Shown: positions 1-7,672 of the stretch, piece by piece
Numbering within the stretch: position 1 is the stretch's first letter
Layout: each line of letters opens with the position of its first letter
Assembly (NCBI GenBank): GCA_034429195.1
Contig: DAOUGQ010000022.1
Coordinates: forward strand, 20,230 to 84,229
Direction: 5' to 3'
Source: UBA4782 sp034429195
GTDB taxonomy: Bacteria > Chloroflexota > Anaerolineae > Anaerolineales > Anaerolineaceae
DNA length: 64,000 bases
Notes under the pieces: generated by a model
Told to the model about the DNA's origin: nothing
Database searches by the model: none
Seen by the model: the letters and a program-made list of their open reading frames with translations, nothing else
Made by a program: the position numbers and the translations under genes

Positions 1-582
1 GATGAAAATGCGGTCTACCAACCTCCCATCTGGCCAGATACGAAGAAGCCACGCCCGCGTTCATTACCAGGGTACACCTATACTGTAGAAACGCCTTTAG
101 GGAAAGCATTTGTAACGATAAATGAAAATGGTGGACACCAACCATTCGAAGTATTTGTGAACACCGCCAAAGCAGGTTCGGATACCGCCTCAGTCTCTGA
201 AGCGATTGGAAGGTTGATTTCATATATCCTGCGCATTTCTTCGCCAATTCTCCCCAGTGAGAGAATGAAAGAAGTGATCCTGCAATTGACCGGCATTGGG
301 GGAGGGCGGTCGCTTGGATTTGGAGCCAACCGGGTACGTAGCTTACCAGATGGTATCGGGCAGGTGTTATCAGAATACCTGAGCATGCGTGAAGGTGTGA
401 TGACTGATGATAGCCACGCTCATGAAAATGAAAACCAACCAGACGATGAAATATTCTCTGTCATTGAACCAGAATTACCCCTGCATAGGGTTGGTGATCT
501 GTGCCCGGAATGTGGTCAGGCCGCAGTTGTTAATGAAGAGGGCTGTCGCAAGTGTTATGCCTGCGGGTATAGCGAGTGCTAG
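1..582 (+). CDS. nrdJ: Vitamin B12-dependent (class II) ribonucleotide reductase, 3' end
   Basis: The gene is cut by the left window edge; the reading frame is open from base 1 and ends at a TAG. The visible 193 residues match the C-terminal part of adenosylcobalamin-dependent ribonucleotide reductases, which make deoxyribonucleotides without oxygen. Family-typical stretches are KKPRPRSLPGYTYTVETPLG, a GxxHxPFEVFVN segment and KAGSD, then the helical part ending LPDGIGQVLSEYL. The last 35 residues form a Cys-rich tail (CPECG, then CRKCYACGYSEC) that in this family reduces the active site and/or binds zinc. An acidic linker precedes the tail. Identity is confident. The catalytic barrel lies outside the window, so nothing can be said about the start or promoter. 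A good terminator follows. Confidence 0.93.
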   Translation, partial: DENAVYQPPIWPDTKKPRPRSLPGYTYTVETPLGKAFVTINENGGHQPFEVFVNTAKAGSDTASVSEAIGRLISYILRISSPILPSERMKEVILQLTGIGGGRSLGFGANRVRSLPDGIGQVLSEYLSMREGVMTDDSHAHENENQPDDEIFSVIEPELPLHRVGDLCPECGQAAVVNEEGCRKCYACGYSEC

Positions 583-613
583 GAAAGATAATTTATTATT
601 ATGTAGAAAGAAG

Positions 614-650
614 GCTTCCGAGGTTTTCAACGTGAACTTCGGAAGCTTTT
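614..650 (+). terminator. Rho-independent terminator after nrdJ
   Basis: A 12-bp stem (614-625 with 635-646, one G:T pair) encloses a 9-nt loop and is followed directly by TTTT. It lies 32 nt after the nrdJ stop codon. Confidence 0.8.
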
Positions 651-665
651 ATACACCAGATCGAA

Positions 666-1114
666 TTGAGCACTCAGCAATTAGCCTGGATCAAGAAGGC
701 TAATCCCTGTTTCCGCGAGCTGCATGTTAAAAGCAGTCGTCCAGGTGAAGTGCTTTCCCAAAGTACTTTCTTTGTGGGTGTTCTGAAGGGTGTGGGACGG
801 GTCTACATACACGCAGTTGTGGTTACTTTTAGTAGTTATGCTTTTGGTTTTAAACATACTACAAGACTCAGGTGGGTAGACCACAAACAAATGGGTTTGT
901 GGAACGTTTCAACTGCACTGTTCTGGAAGAAATCTTCCGGATTGCATTTCGTACCAAATTGTACGAATCAGTGGAATTTCTTCAGTTGGATTTAGATGCA
1001 TGGTTGATCCGTTTCAATACCAAGCGACTACACCAGGTTTATCGTAATCAGGGTAGGAGCCCCATTGAGACAGTTAAATTTATTTTTATAACCTGTGTCA
1101 GGAACAAGTCCTAA
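666..1114 (+). pseudogene. Remnant of an IS481-like DDE transposase
   Basis: Two reading frames together give an integrase-core transposase with its middle missing. The first piece (666 to about 857) contains SRPGEVLSQSTFFVGVLKGV and then VYIHAVVVTFSSYAFGF, the region around the first catalytic Asp. That Asp reads Val here (HAVVVT where HAVVDT is expected). The second piece (872 onward, different frame) resumes at GRPQTNGFVERFN, the region of the catalytic Glu, and continues to the usual C-terminal RSPIETV. The segment with the second Asp is deleted. The N-terminal helix-turn-helix is also absent and no terminal inverted repeats were recognised. The element is dead by frameshift, deletion and loss of a catalytic residue. 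Confidence 0.8.
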
Positions 1115-1205
1115 GAGTACAAATATATATCAAGTACAAGAACCTTTTCCTTACTTGAATCCCATTTCTTGCTGACGCTATAATACTCTACAGGAGGACA
1201 TCATT

Positions 1206-2186
1206 ATGGCGAAGAAACATGTGAGCGTTCGATATTTTCTCATTATCCTGTGTATTGTGCTCATCACTGCCTGTACGTTACCTCAAATTGGAACGAAACA
1301 ACAGGAAGTAACTGAAGAAGAAGAAATGCCAGATGAAACGATGACAGCTATTTATGCCATCGTTGAGAGTTTGACTGCTCAACCCACGGTTACAGAAGTT
1401 CCTCCAACCAGCACGGTAATTCCAGCTACAGAAACGCCGATCATGACCGCAACTGAAACCTTTACCAATACGCCTGTTGCATCCGCCACCCAGACAGTAA
1501 CCGCTACTAAGGTTCCGACGGCGGGGATAACAACGGTACCAGCAAGGGCAATGATATTCGAAGCGGCACGTCTCTCTACACCTCCTACTCTTGATGGGGT
1601 TTGGGATGAATGGACGAATAGCGCCTATCCAATGACATATGTGATTTTTGGGGCTGAAAACTGGACGGGAGCCAATGACCTGGAAGGCTCTTTCAGGGTT
1701 GGCTGGGACAGTAATTACCTGTATCTGGCGGTCAAAGTAAAAGACGATATTTATGTTCAAAATGCCAGTGGAGTAGATCTGTATAAAGGGGATGTCATAG
1801 AACTATTATTGGATGCCAACCTGCAGGGTGATTTTTATTCCACAACCCTCAGCCCGGATGATTATCAATTGGATGTTTCTCCTGGCAGACCAGACACATC
1901 AGGGACAAAAGAAGCATATCTTTATTATCCTTCCAGCCTGGCAGGGGATAAAACCAGCAGTGTGATCATCGCATCGGTTTCGCAGGCTGGTTTATACCGG
2001 ATGGAAGCTGCAATTCCCTGGTCACTGTTCAATACTTCTCCTTATGCAGGAGCGAAATTCGGGTTCGCTCTCCGTGCTTCGGATAACGACAATGGCGGGC
2101 AAAATGTTCAACAGAGCATGGTTGCCTGTATTGCCGGAAACAGCCTGGCTAACCCCACAACCTGGGCTGAACTCAGGTTGAAGTAA
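1206..2186 (+). CDS. Lipoprotein with Thr-rich stalk and CBM9/DOMON-like domain
   Basis: A signal peptide with lipobox (LITAC, Cys23) predicts a lipid-anchored extracytoplasmic protein. Residues about 55-110 are a Thr/Pro/Val-rich low-complexity stalk. The C-terminal 210 residues resemble the carbohydrate-binding family 9-like beta-sandwich seen in many sugar-processing proteins: TPPTLDGVWDEW, then FRVGWDSNYLYLAVKVKDD, DVIELLLD, and a final YRMEAAIPWSLF segment. These are the strand and ligand-loop signatures of that fold. A strong AGGAGG lies 8 nt upstream of the ATG. The likely role is glycan or small-ligand binding at the cell surface; the ligand is unknown. The dinB start follows 12 nt after the stop, so the two may be cotranscribed. 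Confidence 0.72.
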   Translation: MAKKHVSVRYFLIILCIVLITACTLPQIGTKQQEVTEEEEMPDETMTAIYAIVESLTAQPTVTEVPPTSTVIPATETPIMTATETFTNTPVASATQTVTATKVPTAGITTVPARAMIFEAARLSTPPTLDGVWDEWTNSAYPMTYVIFGAENWTGANDLEGSFRVGWDSNYLYLAVKVKDDIYVQNASGVDLYKGDVIELLLDANLQGDFYSTTLSPDDYQLDVSPGRPDTSGTKEAYLYYPSSLAGDKTSSVIIASVSQAGLYRMEAAIPWSLFNTSPYAGAKFGFALRASDNDNGGQNVQQSMVACIAGNSLANPTTWAELRLK

Positions 2187-2198
2187 GGATAGGGGAAT

Positions 2199-3401
2199 GT
2201 GAGTGTGCGAAAGGTCTTGCATCTCGATCTAGATGCATTCTTTTGCGCGGTTGAGGAATTAAAGGATCCATCTCTCAAAGGGAAAATATTCGCAGTAGGC
2301 GGTAGACCTGATCAACGGGGAGTGGTATCTACTTGTTCATATGCTGCCCGGGCTTGCGGTATCCACTCAGCCATGCCAATGGCGCAGGCTTTGAAGCTGG
2401 TTCCTGATCTGCTGGTATTATGGCCTGATTTTAATGCTTATAGTGAAGCCTCAGATAAGGTGATGGCGATCCTAGAAGATATGAGCCCGCTGGTCGAGCA
2501 GGTGTCGATCGATGAGGCGTTCATCGAAGTAACCGACCTTCCGGATGACCCGGGTGTGATCGCGGCAAGATTGCAAAAGAGAATAAATGATGAAACGCAT
2601 TTACCTTGTTCGATCGGGGTTGCAACCAATAAACTGGTGGCAAAAATCGCCAATGATTTTGGTAAGAGTTATCGTAAGGGGTTGGACTATCCCAATGCGA
2701 TTACGGTGGTACCGCCAGGAGGAGAAGCCGCTTTTCTGGCACCATTGCCTGTGCAGATGATGTGGGGAATTGGAAAGAAGTCTGCAGAGAAATTAAATAA
2801 TTTGGGGATCATGACCCTTGGGCAGCTTGCGAATGCACCTGCTGACCTGCTTATAAGGCATTATGGAAAATGGGCAGTTGAAATGCAGCAGCATGCCAGA
2901 GGAGAAAGTACTTCTCCCATTGTGCTCAGTCACACGTTAAAATCTATCAGCAATGAAACCACTTACGATAGAGATGTGGGTGATATCGATGAAGTGTTGC
3001 ATACCATTCGCTGGCTATCGGATAAGGTAGGATATCGATTACGAAGGCATCATTTCTGTGCCACCACCATTAGAATTAAATTACGCTGGTCTGACTTTAC
3101 GACCATCACGCGGCAGGTTGCCTTGACCGAACCGACCAACCTAAACAGTGTGATCTACGATACCGCTTCTGACCTGCTTAAAAAGGCATGGCAAAAAGGG
3201 AGAAAAGTACGGTTGATCGGGGTGGGAGGAAGCGGGCTTCAGCAGCCCGCTGTGCAAATGGATTTGTTCAATCCAAAAAATGAGAAAGAGACCCGCTTAT
3301 TATCTGCATTAGATGAACTTCGTGAGAAATATGGGAAGGGGGTGGTCAAGCGAGGGCGTGAGGTGAGTATGAAACCGAATGAGGATGTGGGTGATGAATA
3401 G
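2199..3401 (+). CDS. dinB: DNA polymerase IV (Y-family, translesion)
   Basis: This 400-residue protein carries the Y-family catalytic motifs: HLDLDAFFCAVE near residue 8 (first metal-binding Asp and the aromatic steric-gate pair) and VSIDEAFIEVT near residue 100 (the Asp-Glu pair). A helix-hairpin-helix region (MWGIGKKSAEKLNNLGI) and a little-finger domain (KSISNETTYDRDV onward) follow. Near the C-terminus QMDLF fits the sliding-clamp-binding consensus. The enzyme copies past damaged template with low fidelity. The GTG at 2199 is chosen because the catalytic core begins a few residues later; the spacer after the previous gene is only 12 nt. Confidence 0.95.
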   Translation: MSVRKVLHLDLDAFFCAVEELKDPSLKGKIFAVGGRPDQRGVVSTCSYAARACGIHSAMPMAQALKLVPDLLVLWPDFNAYSEASDKVMAILEDMSPLVEQVSIDEAFIEVTDLPDDPGVIAARLQKRINDETHLPCSIGVATNKLVAKIANDFGKSYRKGLDYPNAITVVPPGGEAAFLAPLPVQMMWGIGKKSAEKLNNLGIMTLGQLANAPADLLIRHYGKWAVEMQQHARGESTSPIVLSHTLKSISNETTYDRDVGDIDEVLHTIRWLSDKVGYRLRRHHFCATTIRIKLRWSDFTTITRQVALTEPTNLNSVIYDTASDLLKKAWQKGRKVRLIGVGGSGLQQPAVQMDLFNPKNEKETRLLSALDELREKYGKGVVKRGREVSMKPNEDVGDE

Positions 3402-3413
3402 GGGGTGGTTTTC

Positions 3414-3443
3414 TTGCCTCATCCAAACTGATACTGGTATAAT
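3414..3443 (+). promoter_or_regulatory. Sigma70-type promoter for tRNA-Thr
   Basis: TTGCCT (3414-3419), an 18-nt spacer and a perfect TATAAT (3438-3443) end 9 nt before the mature 5' end of the tRNA. Confidence 0.65.
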
Positions 3444-3452
3444 CGGCATTAC

Positions 3453-3525
3453 GCCATCGTAGCTCAGCTGGTAGAGCAGACGATTCGTAATCGTCAGGTC
3501 AAGGGTTCGATCCCCTTCGATGGCT
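3453..3525 (+). tRNA. trnT: tRNA-Thr (anticodon CGT)
   Basis: A full cloverleaf can be folded. The acceptor stem is GCCATCG/CGATGGC and the D arm is GCTC...GAGC. The anticodon stem GACGA/TCGTC has loop TTCGTAA, giving anticodon CGT, which reads ACG. The T arm contains GGTTCGATCCC. The discriminator base is T and no CCA is encoded. A run of T follows at once. Confidence 0.95.
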
Positions 3526-3537
3526 TTTTTGTTTAAA

Positions 3538-4332
3538 ATGTACGAACTTCCTGTTCACTCCTATTCTATTGCTCAACCCCTCTTTCAGAATTTCCCTCAG
3601 GCTGTGCTGCCAGCTGCCATTCTTGGAGGATACCACCCGGGAAGGATATTCGTCGACCAGCTCGATGAACCACGAGTAGCTTTGATCTGGTCTACGGTTG
3701 GATATTACTTTCTGGCAGGTGATCCTTCTGTTGTTCGAGATCTAAGCCTGGTGCAGAAGACCCTCATTGAAGACTTTATTCCCGCTTCGAAGAAAATGGG
3801 AGAGAGAGGATTTATTCTCATTCCTTCAAATTATGATTGGATCATAAATGCAGATGAAATTCTTCCTGATAGGAATACACACATAATTTATCGCCAACCT
3901 TTTCGAATTAATTATGATGTATTTAGTGCAAGGAAGGAAAAAACAGATAGCACTGTTTCCTCACTCGAACTACGAAAGATAGATGTTGACATTTTAAAAG
4001 AAATAAACCTACCACCAAGTTGGCTTTCTAAAGATTCCTTTTTGAGAAATGGTTTGGGTTATGCTCTTATGAAAGGGGGCGAGATCATCAGCTATTGTCT
4101 CAGTGTTTTTCGATCTACTACAGGTATTGAGATAGATGTGCAAACCATACCATGGTACCGTAGAATGGGATATGCAACAATCACCGCTTCTGCGCTCATA
4201 AAGGAATGCATTCAACAGGGATTGCAGCCTAATTGGGAGTGCTTTGGGAATAACAATGCCTCAATTGATCTTGCTGAATCATTGGGCTTTGAAAAACTCT
4301 TTTCATATCCCGTCATATACTGGGAAGAATAA
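3538..4332 (+). CDS. GNAT-family N-acetyltransferase
   Basis: The protein resembles the GNAT_acetyltran-type family: an N-terminal part with HPGRIFVDQLDEPRVALIW and a C-terminal acetyl-CoA fold with PWYRRMGYATITASALI (the pyrophosphate-binding R-x-x-G-x-A loop) followed by ECFGNNNASIDLAESLGF. The acceptor substrate is not predictable. An ATG at 3520 is in frame but lies inside the tRNA-Thr acceptor stem, so the ATG at 3538 is preferred (264 aa). No Shine-Dalgarno sequence is visible before either. The gene begins 12 nt after the tRNA with no separate promoter seen, so it is probably expressed from the tRNA promoter. Confidence 0.72.
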   Translation: MYELPVHSYSIAQPLFQNFPQAVLPAAILGGYHPGRIFVDQLDEPRVALIWSTVGYYFLAGDPSVVRDLSLVQKTLIEDFIPASKKMGERGFILIPSNYDWIINADEILPDRNTHIIYRQPFRINYDVFSARKEKTDSTVSSLELRKIDVDILKEINLPPSWLSKDSFLRNGLGYALMKGGEIISYCLSVFRSTTGIEIDVQTIPWYRRMGYATITASALIKECIQQGLQPNWECFGNNNASIDLAESLGFEKLFSYPVIYWEE

Positions 4333-4381
4333 AAAACTTTCTGGTGATGAGAGGATAAGCAAGAACGTCAGAAATAAGCTC

Positions 4382-4412
4382 TTGAAAAAAAAACATAAAC
4401 CCTTGATATAAT
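4382..4412 (+). promoter_or_regulatory. Possible promoter for the Ig-like lipoprotein gene
   Basis: TTGAAA (4382-4387) and TATAAT (4407-4412) are both good hexamers, but the 19-nt spacing is long. They lie about 115 nt before the start codon. Confidence 0.4.
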
Positions 4413-4527
4413 GAGATTAGCTGGTATTGGGTAGTTGGGAACTTATTACAGGTAATTATCGTCTATTTATGGTGAAAATTAGTACTCAGTGAATTTTCTT
4501 TGATAAGAACAACAAAGGAGTTAACCC

Positions 4528-5601
4528 ATGAAAAAAACATTTTACCTCATCAACAGTCTGATAATACTGGTATTGGTATTATCTGCGTGTAACCTGCCAG
4601 GCAGCAAGGCGGAATCTGATTTGGATATCCAGACTGCTGTCGCTCAGACAGTGAACGCTATTAATTATCAAACTCAAATTGCTCCTACAGGATTACCCTC
4701 ATTACCTACCGAAACAGAAGTGATTCCTACTGAACCAGTTGTTATAACGGAAACACTTGAACCAACGATGACCGAAACCATCGCTCCTTCTGCTACTATT
4801 CAGCCCACCCTGACTACACAGCCAACATCAACAGGTGTACCTACTACAGCCATTACAGTCGTTCCAACACTCACTGCAGTACCTATACCATGCAACCGTG
4901 CTGATTTTCTGGGTGATGTCACCATCCCGGATGGCTCTTCGATCACTGCGGGTACGCAGTTTGTAAAAACCTGGAGATTGAAAAACAGCGGTAGTTGTAC
5001 CTGGGGCTCTGGGTATAGTCTTGCTTTCCACAGTGGAACAAGTATGAATGGTGCTGCCAGCACTGCTTTAGCAGCTACCGTTGCTCCTGGACAAACGATT
5101 GATGTCAGTGTCACGTTGCAAGCTCCTACCACAGATGGCACTTATACCGGCTACTGGATGTTAAAGAATGCCAGTGGTGGTTTCTTTGGTATTGGTGCAA
5201 ATGGAGATAAAGCTTTCTGGGTAAAGATTGTGGTTGGCACAACAGCAAGCATCACATCAACTACTGTAAGTGGGAAGTGTTCATTGGTATCTCAATCTCC
5301 AGCACCGTATGATAGCTTCCCGGCGGGTGCTTCATTTGATACTCGTTGGAAAGTTAAGAATACCTCGGGAAGCACCTGGAGTGCTGCTAATGTGGATATC
5401 AAATATGTGAGCGGCACGAAATGGTTCGAGGGCTCCACAACTGCCTATGATCTGCCGTCGGATGTCGCAGACGGTGGAACGTATGAACTAATCCTGGATT
5501 CCATTGCCCCAGCAACAGCAGGTACCTATACGATGACCTGGGGTATCTTTAGCGGAAGTACATCTTTGTGTACCTTGACCTCGATCATTAAAGTCAAATA
5601 A
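4528..5601 (+). CDS. Lipoprotein with two NBR1-like Ig domains
   Basis: The signal peptide ends in a lipobox (VLSAC, Cys21). A Thr/Pro/Glu-rich stalk runs to about residue 120. Two beta-sandwich domains follow. The first (about 122-240) has KTWRLKNSGSCTWGSGYSL and a TDGTYTGYWMLKN segment, typical of the Ig-like domain first described next to BRCA1 (NBR1) and frequent in Chloroflexi surface proteins. The second (about 248-357) has the parallel RWKVKNTSGSTWSAANVDI and TAGTYTMTWGIF segments. Each domain contains Cys residues that could form disulfides. The protein is probably displayed on the cell surface as a binding or adhesion module; the ligand is unknown. AAAGGAG lies 7 nt before the ATG, and a terminator follows the stop. 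Confidence 0.78.
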   Translation: MKKTFYLINSLIILVLVLSACNLPGSKAESDLDIQTAVAQTVNAINYQTQIAPTGLPSLPTETEVIPTEPVVITETLEPTMTETIAPSATIQPTLTTQPTSTGVPTTAITVVPTLTAVPIPCNRADFLGDVTIPDGSSITAGTQFVKTWRLKNSGSCTWGSGYSLAFHSGTSMNGAASTALAATVAPGQTIDVSVTLQAPTTDGTYTGYWMLKNASGGFFGIGANGDKAFWVKIVVGTTASITSTTVSGKCSLVSQSPAPYDSFPAGASFDTRWKVKNTSGSTWSAANVDIKYVSGTKWFEGSTTAYDLPSDVADGGTYELILDSIAPATAGTYTMTWGIFSGSTSLCTLTSIIKVK

Positions 5602-5633
5602 CCTATTGTAGTATCAATAAAAAAACAATTTTG

Positions 5634-5668
5634 AGTGATTGGTGGAGGAAATCCACCAATCACTATTT
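5634..5668 (+). terminator. Rho-independent terminator after the Ig-like lipoprotein
   Basis: A perfect 13-bp stem (5634-5646 with 5652-5664) closes a 5-nt loop and is followed by ATTTT. Confidence 0.85.
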
Positions 5669-5794
5669 TAAGAAGAGGGTAAGTGAGTTGGTGTGGTGTG
5701 TTAATGTATTCATGAATGTATAATAGGATAAGAATTGGTATTACGTTCCTGTTACCAGTGTTAGAAAAACTATATTATCATCACAGGTGTATGA

Positions 5795-6439
5795 ATGCCC
5801 AAACAAACCCCGATTGTCATAGGAATAGCTGGAGGTTCAGGGTCTGGGAAAACCACTGTTGCTCAATCTATTCTAAAAGCAGTTGGCAGTCATCGTATTG
5901 CGTTTATTCAGCATGACGCATATTATCGCGATCTTAAAGATCTGCCACCCAACCAGCGTGCACAGGTAAATTTTGACCACCCCGATTCATTAGAAAGCGA
6001 GCTGCTTACTTATCACATTAACGAATTAAAGAATTGGCGGCCCGTCTATATACCAATCTATGATTTCACAACTCATACACGAACCAAAGAAACGATCAAA
6101 GTTAATCCACAAAAAGTCATTATCGTAGAAGGAATTCTCATTTTCGCAGATCCTGTTTTAAGAGCCATGTTCGATGTAAAGATCTTTGTCGATACTGATG
6201 CTGATATCCGTTTTATTCGCCGGTTGAACAGGGATATTAAGGAACGTGGACGAACGACCGAATCTGTTGTAAACCAATATCTCAATACTGTACGCCCTAT
6301 GCATTTGGAGTTTGTCGAACCATCTAAACGATATGCTGACATTATCATTCCTGAAGGTGGTATGAATATTGTCGCCCTGGATATGGTGGTTGCCAGAATA
6401 GAAACGCTTTTGCAGGAAGCGAATGCAAAAACCTCCTGA
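5795..6439 (+). CDS. udk: Uridine kinase
   Basis: This 214-residue protein has the full uridine/cytidine kinase pattern: Walker A GGSGSGKTT near residue 14, HDAYYRDLKDLP, NFDHPDSLESELL, PIYDFTTHTR, VEGILIFADP and RFIRRLNRDIKERGR. It phosphorylates uridine and cytidine to the monophosphates in the pyrimidine salvage pathway, in the cytoplasm. Its length is normal for the family. The stop overlaps the start of the next gene by 17 nt, suggesting translational coupling. Confidence 0.95.
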   Translation: MPKQTPIVIGIAGGSGSGKTTVAQSILKAVGSHRIAFIQHDAYYRDLKDLPPNQRAQVNFDHPDSLESELLTYHINELKNWRPVYIPIYDFTTHTRTKETIKVNPQKVIIVEGILIFADPVLRAMFDVKIFVDTDADIRFIRRLNRDIKERGRTTESVVNQYLNTVRPMHLEFVEPSKRYADIIIPEGGMNIVALDMVVARIETLLQEANAKTS

Positions 6440-6971
6440 TCGTAAGACGCGCATTCTGCAGATCGTTGCATTGGTTTTCGTAATCGTTTTAACCGTTGCA
6501 ATATTTGTTTTGCGAGACAAGATCCCGCACCTGGAGGCTTATGGCTATCCAGGAATTTTTATCCTCTCAATTATTGCGAATGCTACGATCATTCTACCCG
6601 TACCGGGTGTTTTAATCACCTCAGCCATGGGGGTGGTGTTTGATCCTTTCTGGGTGGCAGTAGCTGCAGGCGCAGGTGCCGGCATTGGAGAGCTCACGGG
6701 TTATCTGGCAGGTTTCAGTGGGCGACGAGTGATCGAAAAAGTGGGCTGGCATGAGCGTGTCGTGAATTGGATGAAAAAGTATGGTGATCCTACCATCCTG
6801 GTGTTGGCATTTATCCCCAATCCTGCGTTTGACCTGGCAGGAATTTCAGCAGGGGTATTAAAGCTACCTGTATGGCGATTCCTGATTTGGTGTATTTTAG
6901 GGAAAATTTTAAAGATGCTGATGTTCGCTTATGGTGGCGCAACTATCAGCCATTGGTTTTCACGTTTTTAA
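6423..6971 (+). CDS. DedA/VTT-domain membrane protein
   Basis: This 182-residue protein has a strong N-terminal transmembrane helix and the VTT (SNARE-associated/DedA) core. An amphipathic region GELTGYLAGFSGRRVIEK is followed by KKYGDPTILVLAFIPNPAFDLAGISAGVL, where the Pro-rich re-entrant segment is conserved, and a last hydrophobic helix. DedA-type proteins have been linked to lipid-carrier recycling and membrane homeostasis; the exact substrate here is not known. The start overlaps udk by 17 nt and is preceded by AGGAAG inside udk. Confidence 0.8.
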   Translation: MQKPPDRKTRILQIVALVFVIVLTVAIFVLRDKIPHLEAYGYPGIFILSIIANATIILPVPGVLITSAMGVVFDPFWVAVAAGAGAGIGELTGYLAGFSGRRVIEKVGWHERVVNWMKKYGDPTILVLAFIPNPAFDLAGISAGVLKLPVWRFLIWCILGKILKMLMFAYGGATISHWFSRF

Positions 6972-6994
6972 TCCCTTTTATGGTTTCAAATCTC

Positions 6995-7027
6995 ATGGAG
7001 GATGCAAAGGATAACCGCATCCTCCAT
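6995..7027. terminator. Bidirectional terminator between convergent genes
   Basis: A perfect 11-bp inverted repeat (6995-7005 with 7017-7027) lies between the VTT gene and the convergent bacterioferritin gene. A/T-rich sequence flanks the right side. Confidence 0.7.
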
Positions 7028-7043
7028 ATATTTAGTATTCTGG

Positions 7044-7511
7044 TTAATCGATTTGCTCCACCAGGTAGGTTTTAATCCCAATTTGAGCTATCTGATCCTG
7101 CTGCGCTTCCAGCCAATCAACATGCATTTCTTCATCTTTCAATATTGATTCCAGGAGTTCTCGAGTGCCAAAATCTGCTATGTCCACTGCAATCTTGATC
7201 GCTTCTGTATAGGCAGTTACCGCACTGTATTCTGCCTGGGCATCTTTCTTGAGTTGCGTTTCTACCGTTTCACCGATGTGCAGGGTGTTCAACTTGCTAA
7301 CGATTGGCAAACCTTCGAGGAAAAGAATGCGGGCAATAAGTTTTTCCGCATGCCCCATCTCCTGAATGGCGCGTTTTTCTATTGCGTCATGCAGTTTTTC
7401 ATACATCCAATTTGCACACATCTCTGAATGAACGATGTATTGGTTGACTGCTGTCAATTCATCCGCTAATAAATCATTCAAAACCTCAATAATCTTAGGA
7501 TTTCCTTTCAT
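7044..7511 (-). CDS. bfr: Bacterioferritin
   Basis: The 155-residue four-helix-bundle protein carries every diiron ferroxidase ligand at the canonical positions: Glu18, Glu51, His54, Glu94, Glu127 and His130. Met52, the axial haem ligand that separates bacterioferritins from other ferritins, is also present (QEMGHAE). It assembles into a 24-mer cage that oxidises and stores iron. TGGAGG sits a few bases before the ATG. It is monocistronic, with its own terminator downstream and a divergent neighbour upstream. Confidence 0.95.
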   Translation of the reverse strand: MKGNPKIIEVLNDLLADELTAVNQYIVHSEMCANWMYEKLHDAIEKRAIQEMGHAEKLIARILFLEGLPIVSKLNTLHIGETVETQLKKDAQAEYSAVTAYTEAIKIAVDIADFGTRELLESILKDEEMHVDWLEAQQDQIAQIGIKTYLVEQID

Positions 7512-7580
7512 TTTTACCTCCAGTTTATAGGTGAAGTATTAATAAGATAAACTTCAATATCAAGAAAATAAAATAAACAC

Positions 7581-7608
7581 TTGACATAATATAAGAATAT
7601 GCTATTAT
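7581..7608 (+). promoter_or_regulatory. Sigma70-type promoter for the DUF4097/SHOCT-like gene
   Basis: A perfect TTGACA (7581-7586), 16-nt spacer and TATTAT (7603-7608) lie about 65 nt upstream of the start codon in the divergent intergenic region. Confidence 0.7.
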
Positions 7609-7672
7609 TACTTTAGTAATTCTAAAATGCTATTTCAATTCTATTAAGTAGTAGTAAAAACAGGAGTTACCA

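Noticed and set aside
2022..2222. Minus-strand 66-codon frame over the junction of the lipoprotein and dinB
   Set aside because: It overlaps two well-supported plus-strand genes and has no supporting features.
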